A stretch of 64,000 nt of DNA from Cytobacillus oceanisediminis (GTDB lineage: Bacteria; Bacillota; Bacilli; Bacillales; Cytobacillaceae): contig NZ_CP065511.1 in NCBI RefSeq assembly GCF_022811925.1, positions 2,907,501 through 2,971,500 on the forward strand. Reading direction: 5' to 3'. Under the pieces are notes generated by a model, which was given only the letters and a program-made list of their open reading frames with translations, ran no database searches and was not told the origin of the DNA. Below are positions 7,780 to 16,208 of the stretch, one piece after another. The translations under genes and the position numbers were made by a program. Every line of letters begins with the position of its first letter. The stretch's first letter is position 1.

Positions 7780-8565
7780 CTATAATGCTTTCACCATCCC
7801 GCCATCGACCAAAATGGAGCTTCCAGTCACATAGCTGCTTGCGTCGGAAGCTAGGAAAGTTACGACGTTCGCAAACTCTTCCGGGGTTCCATATCTGCGC
7901 AGCGGGATATTGTTTTTGGCTCTTTCTGCAACTTCTTCTTTGGAGATGTTTTGCCGGTCCGCGTTATGCTGATCCAGATAATCAACCCTGTCCGTCGCAA
8001 TCCTTCCCGGAGCTACTGTATTGATTAAGATATTATAAGCTGCCAATTCCTCTGAGAGTGTTTTGGTCATTCCGACAATGCCCAATCGGAAAGTATTGGA
8101 GAGCAGAAGTCCTGGTATCGGCTGCTTAATACTAGAAGAAGCAATATTAATGATCCTGCCGCCATTTTTCTTTAATTCGGGAAGCGCCTCACGGATCAGC
8201 CTTACATGGCTTAATAGATTTAATTGAAATGCTTTTTCCCAATCTTCATCTGTTAAGGATTCAAACGTTCCCCCGGGAGGTCCGCCGGCATTATTGATCA
8301 AAATATCGATTCCGCCAAGGGTTTCAGCTGTATATTTGACTAACTCTTTTATATCTTCCGGCTTTGTAACATCTGCACGGTAATACTCAATATCAGCATT
8401 ATATTGGTCACGGAATTCCTTTTGAACAGCTTGCAGTTTTGCTTCATCCCTGCTTGTAATCATCACATTGGCGCCTTCCTGTGCAAGCTGTGCCGCAATT
8501 GCTTTACCCAGTCCCTGGCTTGAAGCCACCACAAGCGCTTTTTTATTTTTCAGGTTTAAATCCAT
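7780..8565 (-). CDS. SDR-family protein lacking the catalytic YxxxK
   Basis: 261 aa, classical short-chain dehydrogenase fold. The cofactor motif is degenerate (ASSQGLG at about 14-20 instead of TGxxxGxG). NNAGG (91-95) is present and serine occurs near 143-145. Where the family has Tyr-xxx-Lys this protein has S156-N-T-F-R160, aligned by the following GIVGMTK. Similar variants exist in Bacillus and are usually annotated as oxidoreductases; activity cannot be assumed. Start ATG 8565 behind AGGAGG, whose bases overlap the stop of the upstream methyltransferase. The two genes form one transcript. Confidence 0.85.
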   Translation of the reverse strand: MDLNLKNKKALVVASSQGLGKAIAAQLAQEGANVMITSRDEAKLQAVQKEFRDQYNADIEYYRADVTKPEDIKELVKYTAETLGGIDILINNAGGPPGGTFESLTDEDWEKAFQLNLLSHVRLIREALPELKKNGGRIINIASSSIKQPIPGLLLSNTFRLGIVGMTKTLSEELAAYNILINTVAPGRIATDRVDYLDQHNADRQNISKEEVAERAKNNIPLRRYGTPEEFANVVTFLASDASSYVTGSSILVDGGMVKAL

Positions 8566-8576
8566 CACAATTCCTC

Positions 8577-9353
8577 CTATTGTTTGACGCAAAGTGCCAT
8601 CCATTCATCCACTTTAAAGGATTGCACCCTGCCGTCATCATGTAATTCGATTTGAAAGTAATCCGCAGCAGCTTGATCAGCCTGCAAAATATAATCTTCG
8701 ACCGCCCTAATCTGTTCGTCACTTTCGGCTGTCCGCCTTACCCAGGACGGGAAATCAAATTGTTTCTTCCTGCTCTTCGAGTTCGTTTCATGCAGCCCGT
8801 AAGCAGCAAATAGCTTTCTCCACTCTCCTGTCGACAAACACCGGTAATGACTGTCATCCCGCAATTTCTCAACAGTGTTCATAAAGCCAGCCAGCTCTTT
8901 TTCTTCAGGTGATACGTTATCGATCATCAGGAAATGGCCGCCTGGTTTTAAAACCCTTCCAGCTTCCGAAATGAACTTTTCCGGATTGGGAAAATGATGG
9001 GGGGCTATCCGGCAGGTTACGGCATCAAAGTACTTATCCAGAAATGGCAAAGCTTCAGCATCCGCGAGGACATACCAGATATTTTTAAAACTTTCCAAAT
9101 GGCGTGCGGTATTGGCCAGCATTTCTTTTGTCAAATCAGCTGCGAAGACCTGGGAAACAAAAGGTGCCATACTTTTGGCCACATGCCCGCCCCCTGTTGC
9201 GATATCTAACACCACCCAATCCTTCTGGGGATTCAGGGTTTGAACGAGCTGATTTAATTCAGCCGCGTCTCCATGAATTTTACTTGTCACATATTTTTCT
9301 GCATTTTTACCGAAAGTATTTTGTACCTTTTTCTTTACCTCTTCCTTTTCCAT
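8577..9353 (-). CDS. Class I SAM-dependent methyltransferase
   Basis: 258 aa, UbiE/COQ5-like fold: VLDIATGGGHVAKSMA (motif I, about 48-63), AADLTKEML, DAEALPFLDKYFDAVTCRIAPHHF (motif II region) and LKPGGHFLMIDNVSPEE. It would transfer a methyl group from SAM to an unknown small molecule. The ATG at 9353 has only a weak site (GGTGATTT). The next gene, the variant SDR, starts within a few bases of its stop, so the two probably work together. Not close enough to MenG/UbiE to name a pathway. Confidence 0.85.
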   Translation of the reverse strand: MEKEEVKKKVQNTFGKNAEKYVTSKIHGDAAELNQLVQTLNPQKDWVVLDIATGGGHVAKSMAPFVSQVFAADLTKEMLANTARHLESFKNIWYVLADAEALPFLDKYFDAVTCRIAPHHFPNPEKFISEAGRVLKPGGHFLMIDNVSPEEKELAGFMNTVEKLRDDSHYRCLSTGEWRKLFAAYGLHETNSKSRKKQFDFPSWVRRTAESDEQIRAVEDYILQADQAAADYFQIELHDDGRVQSFKVDEWMALCVKQ

Positions 9354-9434
9354 AAGAAATCACCACTCATCAAAAATTGGAACAGTTCTCCTATTTAGTT
9401 CTATACAAATCCCTATATTCCTGTCAGTTTAATA

Positions 9435-9469
9435 GAAAAAGAGCCTGCCACATGTTAAATGGCAGGCTT
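9435..9469 (-). terminator. Terminator after the quinone reductase gene
   Basis: On the minus strand AGCCTGCCA/TGGCAGGCT is followed by CTTTTTC just after the gene ending at 9475. Confidence 0.85.
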
Positions 9470-9474
9470 CAAGA

Positions 9475-10452
9475 TTATCTTGCAGGTACAAGAATAAGCT
9501 TTCCTTTTGTTTGCCTCGACTGCATTCTTTCATGCACTTTGGCAGCGTCCTCAAGAGGATGGATTTCCCCAATTGTCAGCTTCAGCTTTCCTTCAGCTGC
9601 ATATGTCAATAATTCCTTCATGCTCGGCTGCAGCAGTTCGGGTTTTCTCATAATCTGCGGAAGGAAAAATCCGATGACTGATTGGTTCCGTCCCATTAAG
9701 GATGAAGGATAAAATCGGCTTTGCTCCCCGCTTGCCACACCATAAATGACAAGGCGGCCAAAAGTTGCAAGGCATTTCAGCGTTTTATTAAAAATTTCCC
9801 CGCCTGCCATTTCGAGTGCAACATTTACACCTTTTCCGCCTGTCGCTTCAAGTACTTCATTTTCCCAGCCTTCTTTTGTATAGTTTACGAGAACATCCGC
9901 TCCCATTTCTTTCGCAAGCTGAAGTTTTTCAACGGTGCTGGCTGTGGCGATGACGGTCCCTGCACCGAATAATTTTGCGAGCTGAACAGCAAGTGTTCCT
10001 ACACCGCCTGCTGCTGCATGGACAAGGACGCTTTCACCCGCTTCAAGCCTGCCCATCGTTTTTAAAATATGATAGGCACTCAAGCCCTGCAGGGGCAGAG
10101 CCGCAGCCAGTTTGAAATCCAATCCTTCCGGCAGCGGTATCAGCCCTCTTTCATCTGCTGTTACAAACTCCGAGTAGCCACCTGATTCAATTAGCGTAAC
10201 CACTCTTGTGCCAACAGGAATTTTCGCATCTTCACCTGCTGCAGCGACAACACCTGCTACTTCCGCACCAGGAATGAACGGCAGAGGAGTCGGCACGACG
10301 TATTGTCCTTCTCTTCTTGCCGTATCTGCATAGTTCACCCCAATGGCATGTACCTCGATTAATACTTCACGTCCAGTCGGCTGAGGCCGATCAAGTTCTA
10401 TTAAGTTAAGGACTTCTGGTCCTCCATATTCTTTGAATTGGATGGCTTTCAT
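9475..10452 (-). CDS. NADPH:quinone oxidoreductase-like MDR protein
   Basis: 325 aa, zinc-free medium-chain dehydrogenase/reductase. N-terminal GroES-like domain (MKAIQFKEYGGPEVL), GVNYADTARREG, then a Rossmann domain with VHAAAGGVGTLAVQLAK and ATASTVEKLQLAKEMGAD. Typical members reduce quinones or enoyl substrates with NADPH. ATG at 10452 with AAGGAG upstream. It is the last gene of the acyl-CoA catabolic block (27 bp after the acyl-CoA dehydrogenase) and is followed by a terminator. It may reduce an unsaturated intermediate, but this is inference. Confidence 0.88.
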   Translation of the reverse strand: MKAIQFKEYGGPEVLNLIELDRPQPTGREVLIEVHAIGVNYADTARREGQYVVPTPLPFIPGAEVAGVVAAAGEDAKIPVGTRVVTLIESGGYSEFVTADERGLIPLPEGLDFKLAAALPLQGLSAYHILKTMGRLEAGESVLVHAAAGGVGTLAVQLAKLFGAGTVIATASTVEKLQLAKEMGADVLVNYTKEGWENEVLEATGGKGVNVALEMAGGEIFNKTLKCLATFGRLVIYGVASGEQSRFYPSSLMGRNQSVIGFFLPQIMRKPELLQPSMKELLTYAAEGKLKLTIGEIHPLEDAAKVHERMQSRQTKGKLILVPAR

Positions 10453-10479
10453 TTTAAGACACTCCTTCTCAATAAATGT

Positions 10480-12255
10480 CTAGCAGCAATACTCCCCTTT
10501 TTCATATACAAGCTCAGCGATCCTTCTGTTCCTCGCACTTTCCTTCCCAAAGGAACTGAACCTGCTGCATTCCCGGGTGACTAATCCGATCAATTGACCT
10601 TTTTTCCCTTCTGAAGCCAATTCTAACGCAAGCTGACGGGATAGTCTTTCTGCATCCCATATCGCACCTTCGATAAACGTCCTTGTCAGAAGAATTTTCA
10701 ATTCTTCTTTTTCTTCACCATTTTTTTGAATAGATTTATGAGTACGATAGACAGCCGATTCTGAAGCATACAGGGCAATGGCCAGATCGGCGAGCTTCAT
10801 AAGTGCTTCCTGTTCATGAACAAGTGAGCTGCCAAATGCTTCATAGGCTAGTCCGGCGTTTAGGAGGAATAGGTTTCTTATCGTATCAACCGCTGCTCTT
10901 TCTTTCTCAAAAATGGCCTGGCCGTTTGGTTCAGGTTTGCTCAACTGAACAACAGCCTCCTCCACTCTTGCGGCTAAATCGATTTCACCCTTCAATGCTT
11001 TACGGAAAAGGTGTGTAGGAATCAGCAATCTATTAATTTCATTTGTTCCCTCAAAAATACGGTTAATGCGGGAATCACGATACATTTGTTCCACTCCGTA
11101 TTCCTTGATGAATCCTGCTCCGCCATGAAGCTGCAGTGCTTCATCTGCCACATAGTCGAGTGTTTCCGAGCCAAACACCTTGCAGATGGCACATTCAGTG
11201 GCATATTCGCTCATTCTTTTTCCAATAAGCTTTAAATCAGATGAATCATATAAGTCTCCTAATGATTCTTCCAGCAGATTAGCGGTACGATACTGCAGCG
11301 ATTCAGCAGCGTAGATTTTCCCTGCCATCTTTGCGATTTTTTCCTTGGTAGCCGGAAAATCAGCGATGGACTTTCCAAATTGCTTTCTTTCCCCTGTGAA
11401 ATGAAGAGCTTTCTTCAATCCGGTTTTGGCTGCCCCCATGCACGCTGAACCTAAATTGAAGCGGCCCAGATTCAAGACGTTCAGAGCAATAATATGGCCT
11501 TTGCCCACTTCGCCAAGCAAATTTTCGGCTGGCACAGGACAATCTTCAAAAATGACCGATCTTGTTGAAGACCCTTTAATTCCCATCTTATTTTCTTCCG
11601 GGCCAAGGGAAAGCCCTGGTGTATGACGCTCAACGATAAACGCGGTAAAATGCTGGCCATCCACTTTAGCGTAAACAATAAACGTATCTGAAAATACAGC
11701 GTTGGTAATATAAATCTTGGTGCCATTTAAGATATAATGTGTTCCTTCTTCATTCAGAACAGCCGTTGTCTGGGAGGAAAGGGCATCTGAGCCTGCGTTT
11801 GGTTCTGTCAGGCAGTAAGCGCCAATATACTCACCTGAGGCAAGCTTCGGCAAATATTTTTCTTTTTGCTCCGGTGTTCCAAAGTAAGTGATAGGAAGGG
11901 TAGCAATGCAAGTATGGTTGGAGTGGGCAACCCCATAACCTCCTGATGAAGCAATGTTTTCACCGACAATCCCCTTGCTGATTTTATCCAGGCCAAGACC
12001 GCCGTATTTTTCAGGGATGCTATGTGCAAGCAGGCCAAGTCCGCCCGCCTTCCTCAGCAAATCCGTTACCAGCTCAAATTCCTGGTTTTCAATACGTTCC
12101 TTTTCAGGGTGAACCATTTTTTCAGTAAATTGTTTAGCAGTTCTGCCGATTAAGATATGCTCATCTGTAAAATTCTCTGGTGTGAAAAGTGTTTCAGGAT
12201 TAAGCTTAGTGAACAAAAAACTCGCACCGCGATTGGCTGTATTTACTTCTCCCAT
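10480..12255 (-). CDS. Acyl-CoA dehydrogenase, FadE type
   Basis: 591 aa, the long form of Bacillus FadE/AcdH. Domains: N-terminal helical (about 30-150), middle beta domain (CLTEPNAGSD, near 155), C-terminal helical domain with LQLHGGAGFIKEYGVEQMYRD and the FEGTNEINR segment that carries the catalytic glutamate, plus the ~170-residue C-terminal extension of this subfamily. It oxidises acyl-CoA to 2-enoyl-CoA with FAD. I chose ATG 12255 (MGEVNTANRGASF), which matches the family N-terminus; a GTG at 12267 lies only 1-2 nt from the AAGGAG site. It overlaps the operon of ComB-like, phosphotransferase, thioesterase and hydroxyacyl-CoA dehydrogenase genes. Confidence 0.93.
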   Translation of the reverse strand: MGEVNTANRGASFLFTKLNPETLFTPENFTDEHILIGRTAKQFTEKMVHPEKERIENQEFELVTDLLRKAGGLGLLAHSIPEKYGGLGLDKISKGIVGENIASSGGYGVAHSNHTCIATLPITYFGTPEQKEKYLPKLASGEYIGAYCLTEPNAGSDALSSQTTAVLNEEGTHYILNGTKIYITNAVFSDTFIVYAKVDGQHFTAFIVERHTPGLSLGPEENKMGIKGSSTRSVIFEDCPVPAENLLGEVGKGHIIALNVLNLGRFNLGSACMGAAKTGLKKALHFTGERKQFGKSIADFPATKEKIAKMAGKIYAAESLQYRTANLLEESLGDLYDSSDLKLIGKRMSEYATECAICKVFGSETLDYVADEALQLHGGAGFIKEYGVEQMYRDSRINRIFEGTNEINRLLIPTHLFRKALKGEIDLAARVEEAVVQLSKPEPNGQAIFEKERAAVDTIRNLFLLNAGLAYEAFGSSLVHEQEALMKLADLAIALYASESAVYRTHKSIQKNGEEKEELKILLTRTFIEGAIWDAERLSRQLALELASEGKKGQLIGLVTRECSRFSSFGKESARNRRIAELVYEKGEYCC

Positions 12256-12263
12256 GTACGGAT

Positions 12264-13004
12264 TCACTCTCCTTTTAAAGCTGTCTGATGGATGACCGCT
12301 CTGCCATTTTTCAGAATAGGTACAATTGCTGCCACGTCAGTCTGTGAAGCGAACTCTAAATCTTCTGCCATCCCGTGCCGGGCAAAAAGCCTGCCTACCC
12401 TGGATGATGACAGGATATCAAAAGCGCTTCCTGATGCACCCCGGTAAAAATGCAAAGCTGCTTTTGCAGAATCGGTCATTTCCAATTGATCATATTCGGT
12501 TAAGCAGTCGATAAAGTGCCCTGCACCGTAAAAGTCCTCCAAACTGAATTCCCCCGAATTTCCTGAGCATATAACGATGACTGTCTCAGCTTCTCCCTTT
12601 ATGGACTCTGCAACTGCCCGATTGTTTAAAAGTGAACTGATATAGACTTTTGAGGCACAGGCTGATTTTCTTAAAGCTACCGTTCCATTTGTTGTTGACA
12701 GGATCAGCTTCTTGCCGTTTATCATTTCCCGGAGGCGGCTTGGAATGGGATACACGAATCCATCAATCGGCTTCCCATGAATCTCGCCGGCAAGAACAAA
12801 GGTCTCCGGCTCCATGCCTGCAGCAACATTAATCCCTTCCGTAACATCCAATACAGGGATGACTTCGGCAGCTCCATTTGCCAGTGCTGAGGTAATCGTC
12901 GTGGTTGCCAAAAGAACATCCAAAACGACCGACACTTTACCGCCTTCACTTAATTTCTTTTCTGAAATATCCTCTTTCTTTAAAATCACATGTACTTTCT
13001 TCAT
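12264..13004 (-). CDS. ComB/YitC-family 2-phosphosulfolactate phosphatase-like protein
   Basis: 246 aa. Family signatures: VVLDVLLATTTITSALANGA (about 24-43), LAGEIHGKPIDGF, STTNGTVAL and SLEDFYGAGHFID. Characterised members dephosphorylate 2-phosphosulfolactate (coenzyme M and spore sulfolactate pathways). Here the gene sits inside a fatty-acid-type operon with no sulfolactate gene nearby, so the true substrate is open. ATG 13004 follows the phosphotransferase stop by one base, and its stop lies next to the acyl-CoA dehydrogenase start. Confidence 0.85.
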   Translation of the reverse strand: MKKVHVILKKEDISEKKLSEGGKVSVVLDVLLATTTITSALANGAAEVIPVLDVTEGINVAAGMEPETFVLAGEIHGKPIDGFVYPIPSRLREMINGKKLILSTTNGTVALRKSACASKVYISSLLNNRAVAESIKGEAETVIVICSGNSGEFSLEDFYGAGHFIDCLTEYDQLEMTDSAKAALHFYRGASGSAFDILSSSRVGRLFARHGMAEDLEFASQTDVAAIVPILKNGRAVIHQTALKGE

Positions 13005-13005
13005 C

Positions 13006-14079
13006 TCAGTTTTTCTCATTTGCAGCCTGTACAGCCTGTTTCAGGAGCACTTTAACGAATGAATTGAATTGTGAAAACCGGGGATCGCCTGTTTGGCCTT
13101 TCTTGTAGCGGTAATAGATTTGCTGGCAAATGACGGCGAGCTTAAAATAGGCAAATGTTAAATAAAAATCCATGCTGCTGAGATCTCGGCCAGTTTTTCT
13201 AGCATATGCCTCCATAAATTCCCTGCGGGAGTAAAAGCCATTTAAAACGGTTACTGGCGGTTTACCTAAGCCAAACTTGAGCAGATCAGGATCATCCCCC
13301 TGAATCCAATAGCTCATCGCTGCACCAAGGTCTGCCAGCGGATCGCCTGCCGTGGACATCTCCCAGTCAAACAGTCCGGCCATTTCTGTCATATCCTCAT
13401 TGAACATAGCATTGTTCAGTTTGTAATCATAATGGATGATGGAAGGTTCCGGACTTACTGGGATATGATTGATCAGCCACTTTTTCAGTGTATCCGCTTC
13501 AGAAACTTCATCCGTCTTTGCCCGCTCATAACGGCCAATCCAGCCATGCACCTGCCTTCCCATAAATCCATCGGGATTGCTGATTTCCACTAAACCGGTA
13601 CTTTTATAGTTAATGGAATGAAGTTCGGCAAGTTTATCAACCATAATTTGAGACAGCCTTCTGCAAACTCCCTCATCTGCATCCAGTCCTTCAGGAAAGG
13701 AGGTATCTAAAACAACTCCATGCCTTCTTTCCATAATGAAAAAAGCTGCTCCGGCGATTTCTTTATTATCTGTGAAAAGGAGCGGCTTCGGGGCTGCATT
13801 GAAAAAGGGATGGATCTCAGAAATCACTCTGAATTCCCTCTCCATGTCATGAGCTTTCGGTGCGACAGGTCCAAGCGGAGGTCTGCGGAGCACTGCTTCC
13901 CACTCTCCCATTTTCAGCTGATATGTCAGATTGGAGTGCCCTGCGGAAAACTGCAGAATCTCGAGTGGTTCATTTGGAAGATTCCCAATCTCGCTCCGCA
14001 GGAATTTTTCCAGTGCAGCGGTGTTCAATTGCTCCCCTTTTCTCACAGGAATGGTATCCTGGCTCATTTGCTGCGGCAT
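13006..14079 (-). CDS. APH-family phosphotransferase (ACAD10/11-like kinase domain)
   Basis: 357 aa, aminoglycoside/choline-kinase fold. Catalytic loop HYDYKLNNAMF (Hx-D-xxxx-N) near residue 204 and metal-binding LFDWEMSTAGDPLADLG about 20 residues later; an N-terminal lobe FSAGHSNLTY precedes them. Relatives fused or linked to acyl-CoA dehydrogenases phosphorylate 4-hydroxy fatty acyl-CoA for breakdown, which fits its neighbours here. ATG 14079 has GGAGGAG 5 nt upstream. Not an antibiotic-resistance enzyme by context. Confidence 0.88.
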   Translation of the reverse strand: MPQQMSQDTIPVRKGEQLNTAALEKFLRSEIGNLPNEPLEILQFSAGHSNLTYQLKMGEWEAVLRRPPLGPVAPKAHDMEREFRVISEIHPFFNAAPKPLLFTDNKEIAGAAFFIMERRHGVVLDTSFPEGLDADEGVCRRLSQIMVDKLAELHSINYKSTGLVEISNPDGFMGRQVHGWIGRYERAKTDEVSEADTLKKWLINHIPVSPEPSIIHYDYKLNNAMFNEDMTEMAGLFDWEMSTAGDPLADLGAAMSYWIQGDDPDLLKFGLGKPPVTVLNGFYSRREFMEAYARKTGRDLSSMDFYLTFAYFKLAVICQQIYYRYKKGQTGDPRFSQFNSFVKVLLKQAVQAANEKN

Positions 14080-14119
14080 GTGACTCCTCCTTTTTAAAAG
14101 AAAATTCAGATTTTTGAAT

Positions 14120-14521
14120 TTATGTTTCCCTTAAATTTTGGTTAAGACCTTCCCGGAGAAGATCAGGTATGACAGCACTTTCCTGTTTGCCGAAATCAAA
14201 ATAGACGATTACGGCGCTCCCTTTGGCAATGAGATCACCCGTCTGGGTGCAGACAATTTCATGATCCAGCTGAAAGCTTTTGGTGCCAATCCTTGATACC
14301 CGCGTTTTCACCGTAAGGATTTGGTTGAAATACCCCTGGCTTAGAAAGTCACACTTAGTCGAGGCCAGGATAAAGCTCCATTTTTTCACATCCATGCTGT
14401 AGCCAAGCGTCTCGAAATATTTCACTCGCGCTTCTTCAAGGTAAATAAAATAACTTGTATTGTTGACATGGCCAAGTGCATCAGTCTCGCAAAACCTCAC
14501 TGTTACCTGCATTTCATGCAT
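14120..14521 (-). CDS. 4HBT/YbgC-type acyl-CoA thioesterase
   Basis: 133 aa hot-dog-fold protein. The signature RFCETDALGHVNNTSYFIYLEEAR holds the catalytic Asp (D14) and the helix start. Enzymes of this type hydrolyse acyl-CoA thioesters. ATG at 14521 with AAGGGGTGG upstream, 12 bp after the hydroxyacyl-CoA dehydrogenase. It probably releases CoA or a carboxylate end product within the pathway of this operon. Confidence 0.9.
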   Translation of the reverse strand: MHEMQVTVRFCETDALGHVNNTSYFIYLEEARVKYFETLGYSMDVKKWSFILASTKCDFLSQGYFNQILTVKTRVSRIGTKSFQLDHEIVCTQTGDLIAKGSAVIVYFDFGKQESAVIPDLLREGLNQNLRET

Positions 14522-14532
14522 GGCGCCACCCC

Positions 14533-15417
14533 TTAACTCTTAATCTTGTTTGAAGGATACTCGTACCATCCCCTGCCTGTCTTTCTGCCCAATTCTCCTC
14601 TTTTCACTTTTTCGGCAACACAGTCGAAGGGTTTATCAGCAGGATCTCCCGTCTCGCGATAACGCTGATCCATTACATAATAGGCGACATCCAATCCGGA
14701 TAAATCCATGAGCTCAAAAGGGCCGATTGGGTTATTCAATGCTTTCCGGCAGATGATATCAATATCTTTATAGTCTGCAATCCCCTGTTCATACAGAGCC
14801 ACTGCCTCCTTTTGGAGCGCACCGAGAATGCGGTTTGCTACGAATCCGGAAATCTCCTTTTTCAGAAGGACGGCTGTCCTGTTGATTTTTTTACAGACTT
14901 CCATAGCTATTTGTGCGGTTTCTTCAGATGTCTGTTCACTCATTACTACTTCCACACAATCCATAACGAGAGGCGGGAAGAAGAAATGCATATTAACGAC
15001 TTTTTCTGGCCGCTCCGTTTCACCAGCTATTAAACTATTTACGATTGTTGAACTATTGGTCGCAAAAATGGCATGTGGAGGGGCATACTGCTCCAGCTTG
15101 CTGAAGACCTCTTTTTTTACATCAAGTCTTTCTGTTACTGCTTCAATAATCAAGTCGGAGTTCCTTATACTTTCTTCAAGGCTGGTGGAAAAGCGCAGCC
15201 TATTAAATGCAGAAGCTTTAGCATCTTCTGCTAGTTTGCCCTTGGAGACCCATTTAGAGATAATCGTTTGAAGCTTTGCCTCAGCATCCTGCAATGCGTT
15301 TTCGTTTAAATCCTGGATAATCGTTTCAAATCCTCCCAGCGCACACAGCATTCCGATCTGGTGGCCCATCTGCCCGGCACCGATAACGGTAATTTGCTTA
15401 ACATCATTTGCATTCAT
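14533..15417 (-). CDS. 3-hydroxyacyl/3-hydroxybutyryl-CoA dehydrogenase
   Basis: 294 aa. N-terminal NAD-binding motif GAGQMGHQIGMLCA (about 12-25), the NSSTIVNS and MHFFFPP segments with the catalytic His, and the C-terminal domain (NPIGPFELMDLSGLDV). It oxidises 3-hydroxyacyl-CoA with NAD. It is the single-domain type, as in Hbd/MmgB. ATG 15417 behind AAGGAGGAG. First gene of the downstream block, directly behind TetR operator A (15434-15451). Confidence 0.93.
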   Translation of the reverse strand: MNANDVKQITVIGAGQMGHQIGMLCALGGFETIIQDLNENALQDAEAKLQTIISKWVSKGKLAEDAKASAFNRLRFSTSLEESIRNSDLIIEAVTERLDVKKEVFSKLEQYAPPHAIFATNSSTIVNSLIAGETERPEKVVNMHFFFPPLVMDCVEVVMSEQTSEETAQIAMEVCKKINRTAVLLKKEISGFVANRILGALQKEAVALYEQGIADYKDIDIICRKALNNPIGPFELMDLSGLDVAYYVMDQRYRETGDPADKPFDCVAEKVKRGELGRKTGRGWYEYPSNKIKS

Positions 15418-15433
15418 CTTTTCTCCTCCTTAT

Positions 15434-15451
15434 ACTGACCAGTTGGTATGT
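15434..15451 (-). promoter_or_regulatory. TetR-type operator A
   Basis: ACTGACCAGTTGGTATGT, a copy with two changes of operator B (19871-19888). The core GACC-AG-TTGG resembles TetR-family fatty-acid operators with a GACCGGTC centre. It lies just upstream of the hydroxyacyl-CoA dehydrogenase ribosome binding site. Confidence 0.65.
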
Positions 15452-15456
15452 TAAGA

Positions 15457-15487
15457 GTAAGAGAGGCTGTGAGACATCCTCTCTTAC
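15457..15487. other. Perfect 10-bp stem-loop between tetR and the downstream block
   Basis: GTAAGAGAGG and CCTCTCTTAC flank an 11-nt loop. No T-run follows on either strand, so it is not a standard terminator. It lies immediately upstream of operator A and could attenuate read-through from tetR. Confidence 0.5.
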
Positions 15488-15499
15488 TGTGAAAAATGG

Positions 15500-15592
15500 A
15501 ATTCGCGGATAAAATCAAAATTTCGCGGTTATATTCAAGAATTCGCGGATAAATATAAAATTTTCGCCGATATATTGAAAAATTCGCGGATA
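15500..15592. repeat. 20-21-bp tandem repeat, five units
   Basis: Core ATTCGCGGAT at 15501, 15541 and 15582 with variants at 15521 and 15562; steps of 20, 20, 21 and 20 bp. The spacers between cores are AT-rich. It lies directly after the tetR stop codon. Confidence 0.85.
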
Positions 15593-15593
15593 T

Positions 15594-16157
15594 CTAAATC
15601 TCGATTCCTTTTAAAATCATTTCCGTAAATATCCCTGCCACTTCCCGGTCAGATATAGATCCATCCGGATTGAACCACTGATAGCTCCAGTTGGTGACGC
15701 CCAGGATGCCAAAGGCAATAATCGGAGAGTTGAGATTCGCACGGAACTCTCCGTTCTGTTTGCCTTCTTCTATTAGTTTTTCGATATTCAGCCTGAACTG
15801 ATCTCTTTTCGGAATGATTTCCGATAAGCTTTCCTCACTGAGGTTGCGCATTTCCCTAAAAAAGACTTTCGCGCTGGCTCCCTGTGTTTTTATATTACTG
15901 AGCAGCATTTGCACAATCGCAAAGAGTTTGTCTTTGCTGGATTTTGAATCATCCCCGAGGATTTCGTGCTGATTAGCCAGCATGTCATCAATGTAGCGAA
16001 GATGGATGTCCATCAAAAGTTCTTCTTTGCTGGAAAAATAGTAATAAAACGTCCCTTTCGTCACACCAATGCTGTCGACAATATCCTGAATCGATGTCTC
16101 GCTGAATCCTTTCTGATCAAATAGCCGGATGCTCTTTTCAGTAATTTTTTCTTTCAA
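15594..16157 (-). CDS. TetR-family regulator of the acyl-CoA catabolic blocks
   Basis: 187 aa. N-terminal helix-turn-helix (SETSIQDIVDSIGVTKGTFYYYFSSKEEL split about residues 19-45) and a divergent C-terminal ligand domain. Relatives (FadR, PaaR and others) repress fatty-acid or aromatic-acid degradation and are released by acyl-CoA. TTG start at 16157 with GGGG upstream. It is the fourth gene of the upstream block, lies between two copies of one palindrome (15434 and 19871), and is therefore the best candidate to bind both. Confidence 0.9.
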   Translation of the reverse strand: MKEKITEKSIRLFDQKGFSETSIQDIVDSIGVTKGTFYYYFSSKEELLMDIHLRYIDDMLANQHEILGDDSKSSKDKLFAIVQMLLSNIKTQGASAKVFFREMRNLSEESLSEIIPKRDQFRLNIEKLIEEGKQNGEFRANLNSPIIAFGILGVTNWSYQWFNPDGSISDREVAGIFTEMILKGIEI

Positions 16158-16208
16158 TGTTAGTCCCCGCTTCTGTTAGAAAATATCGACTGAATTATAT
16201 CATAAAAA

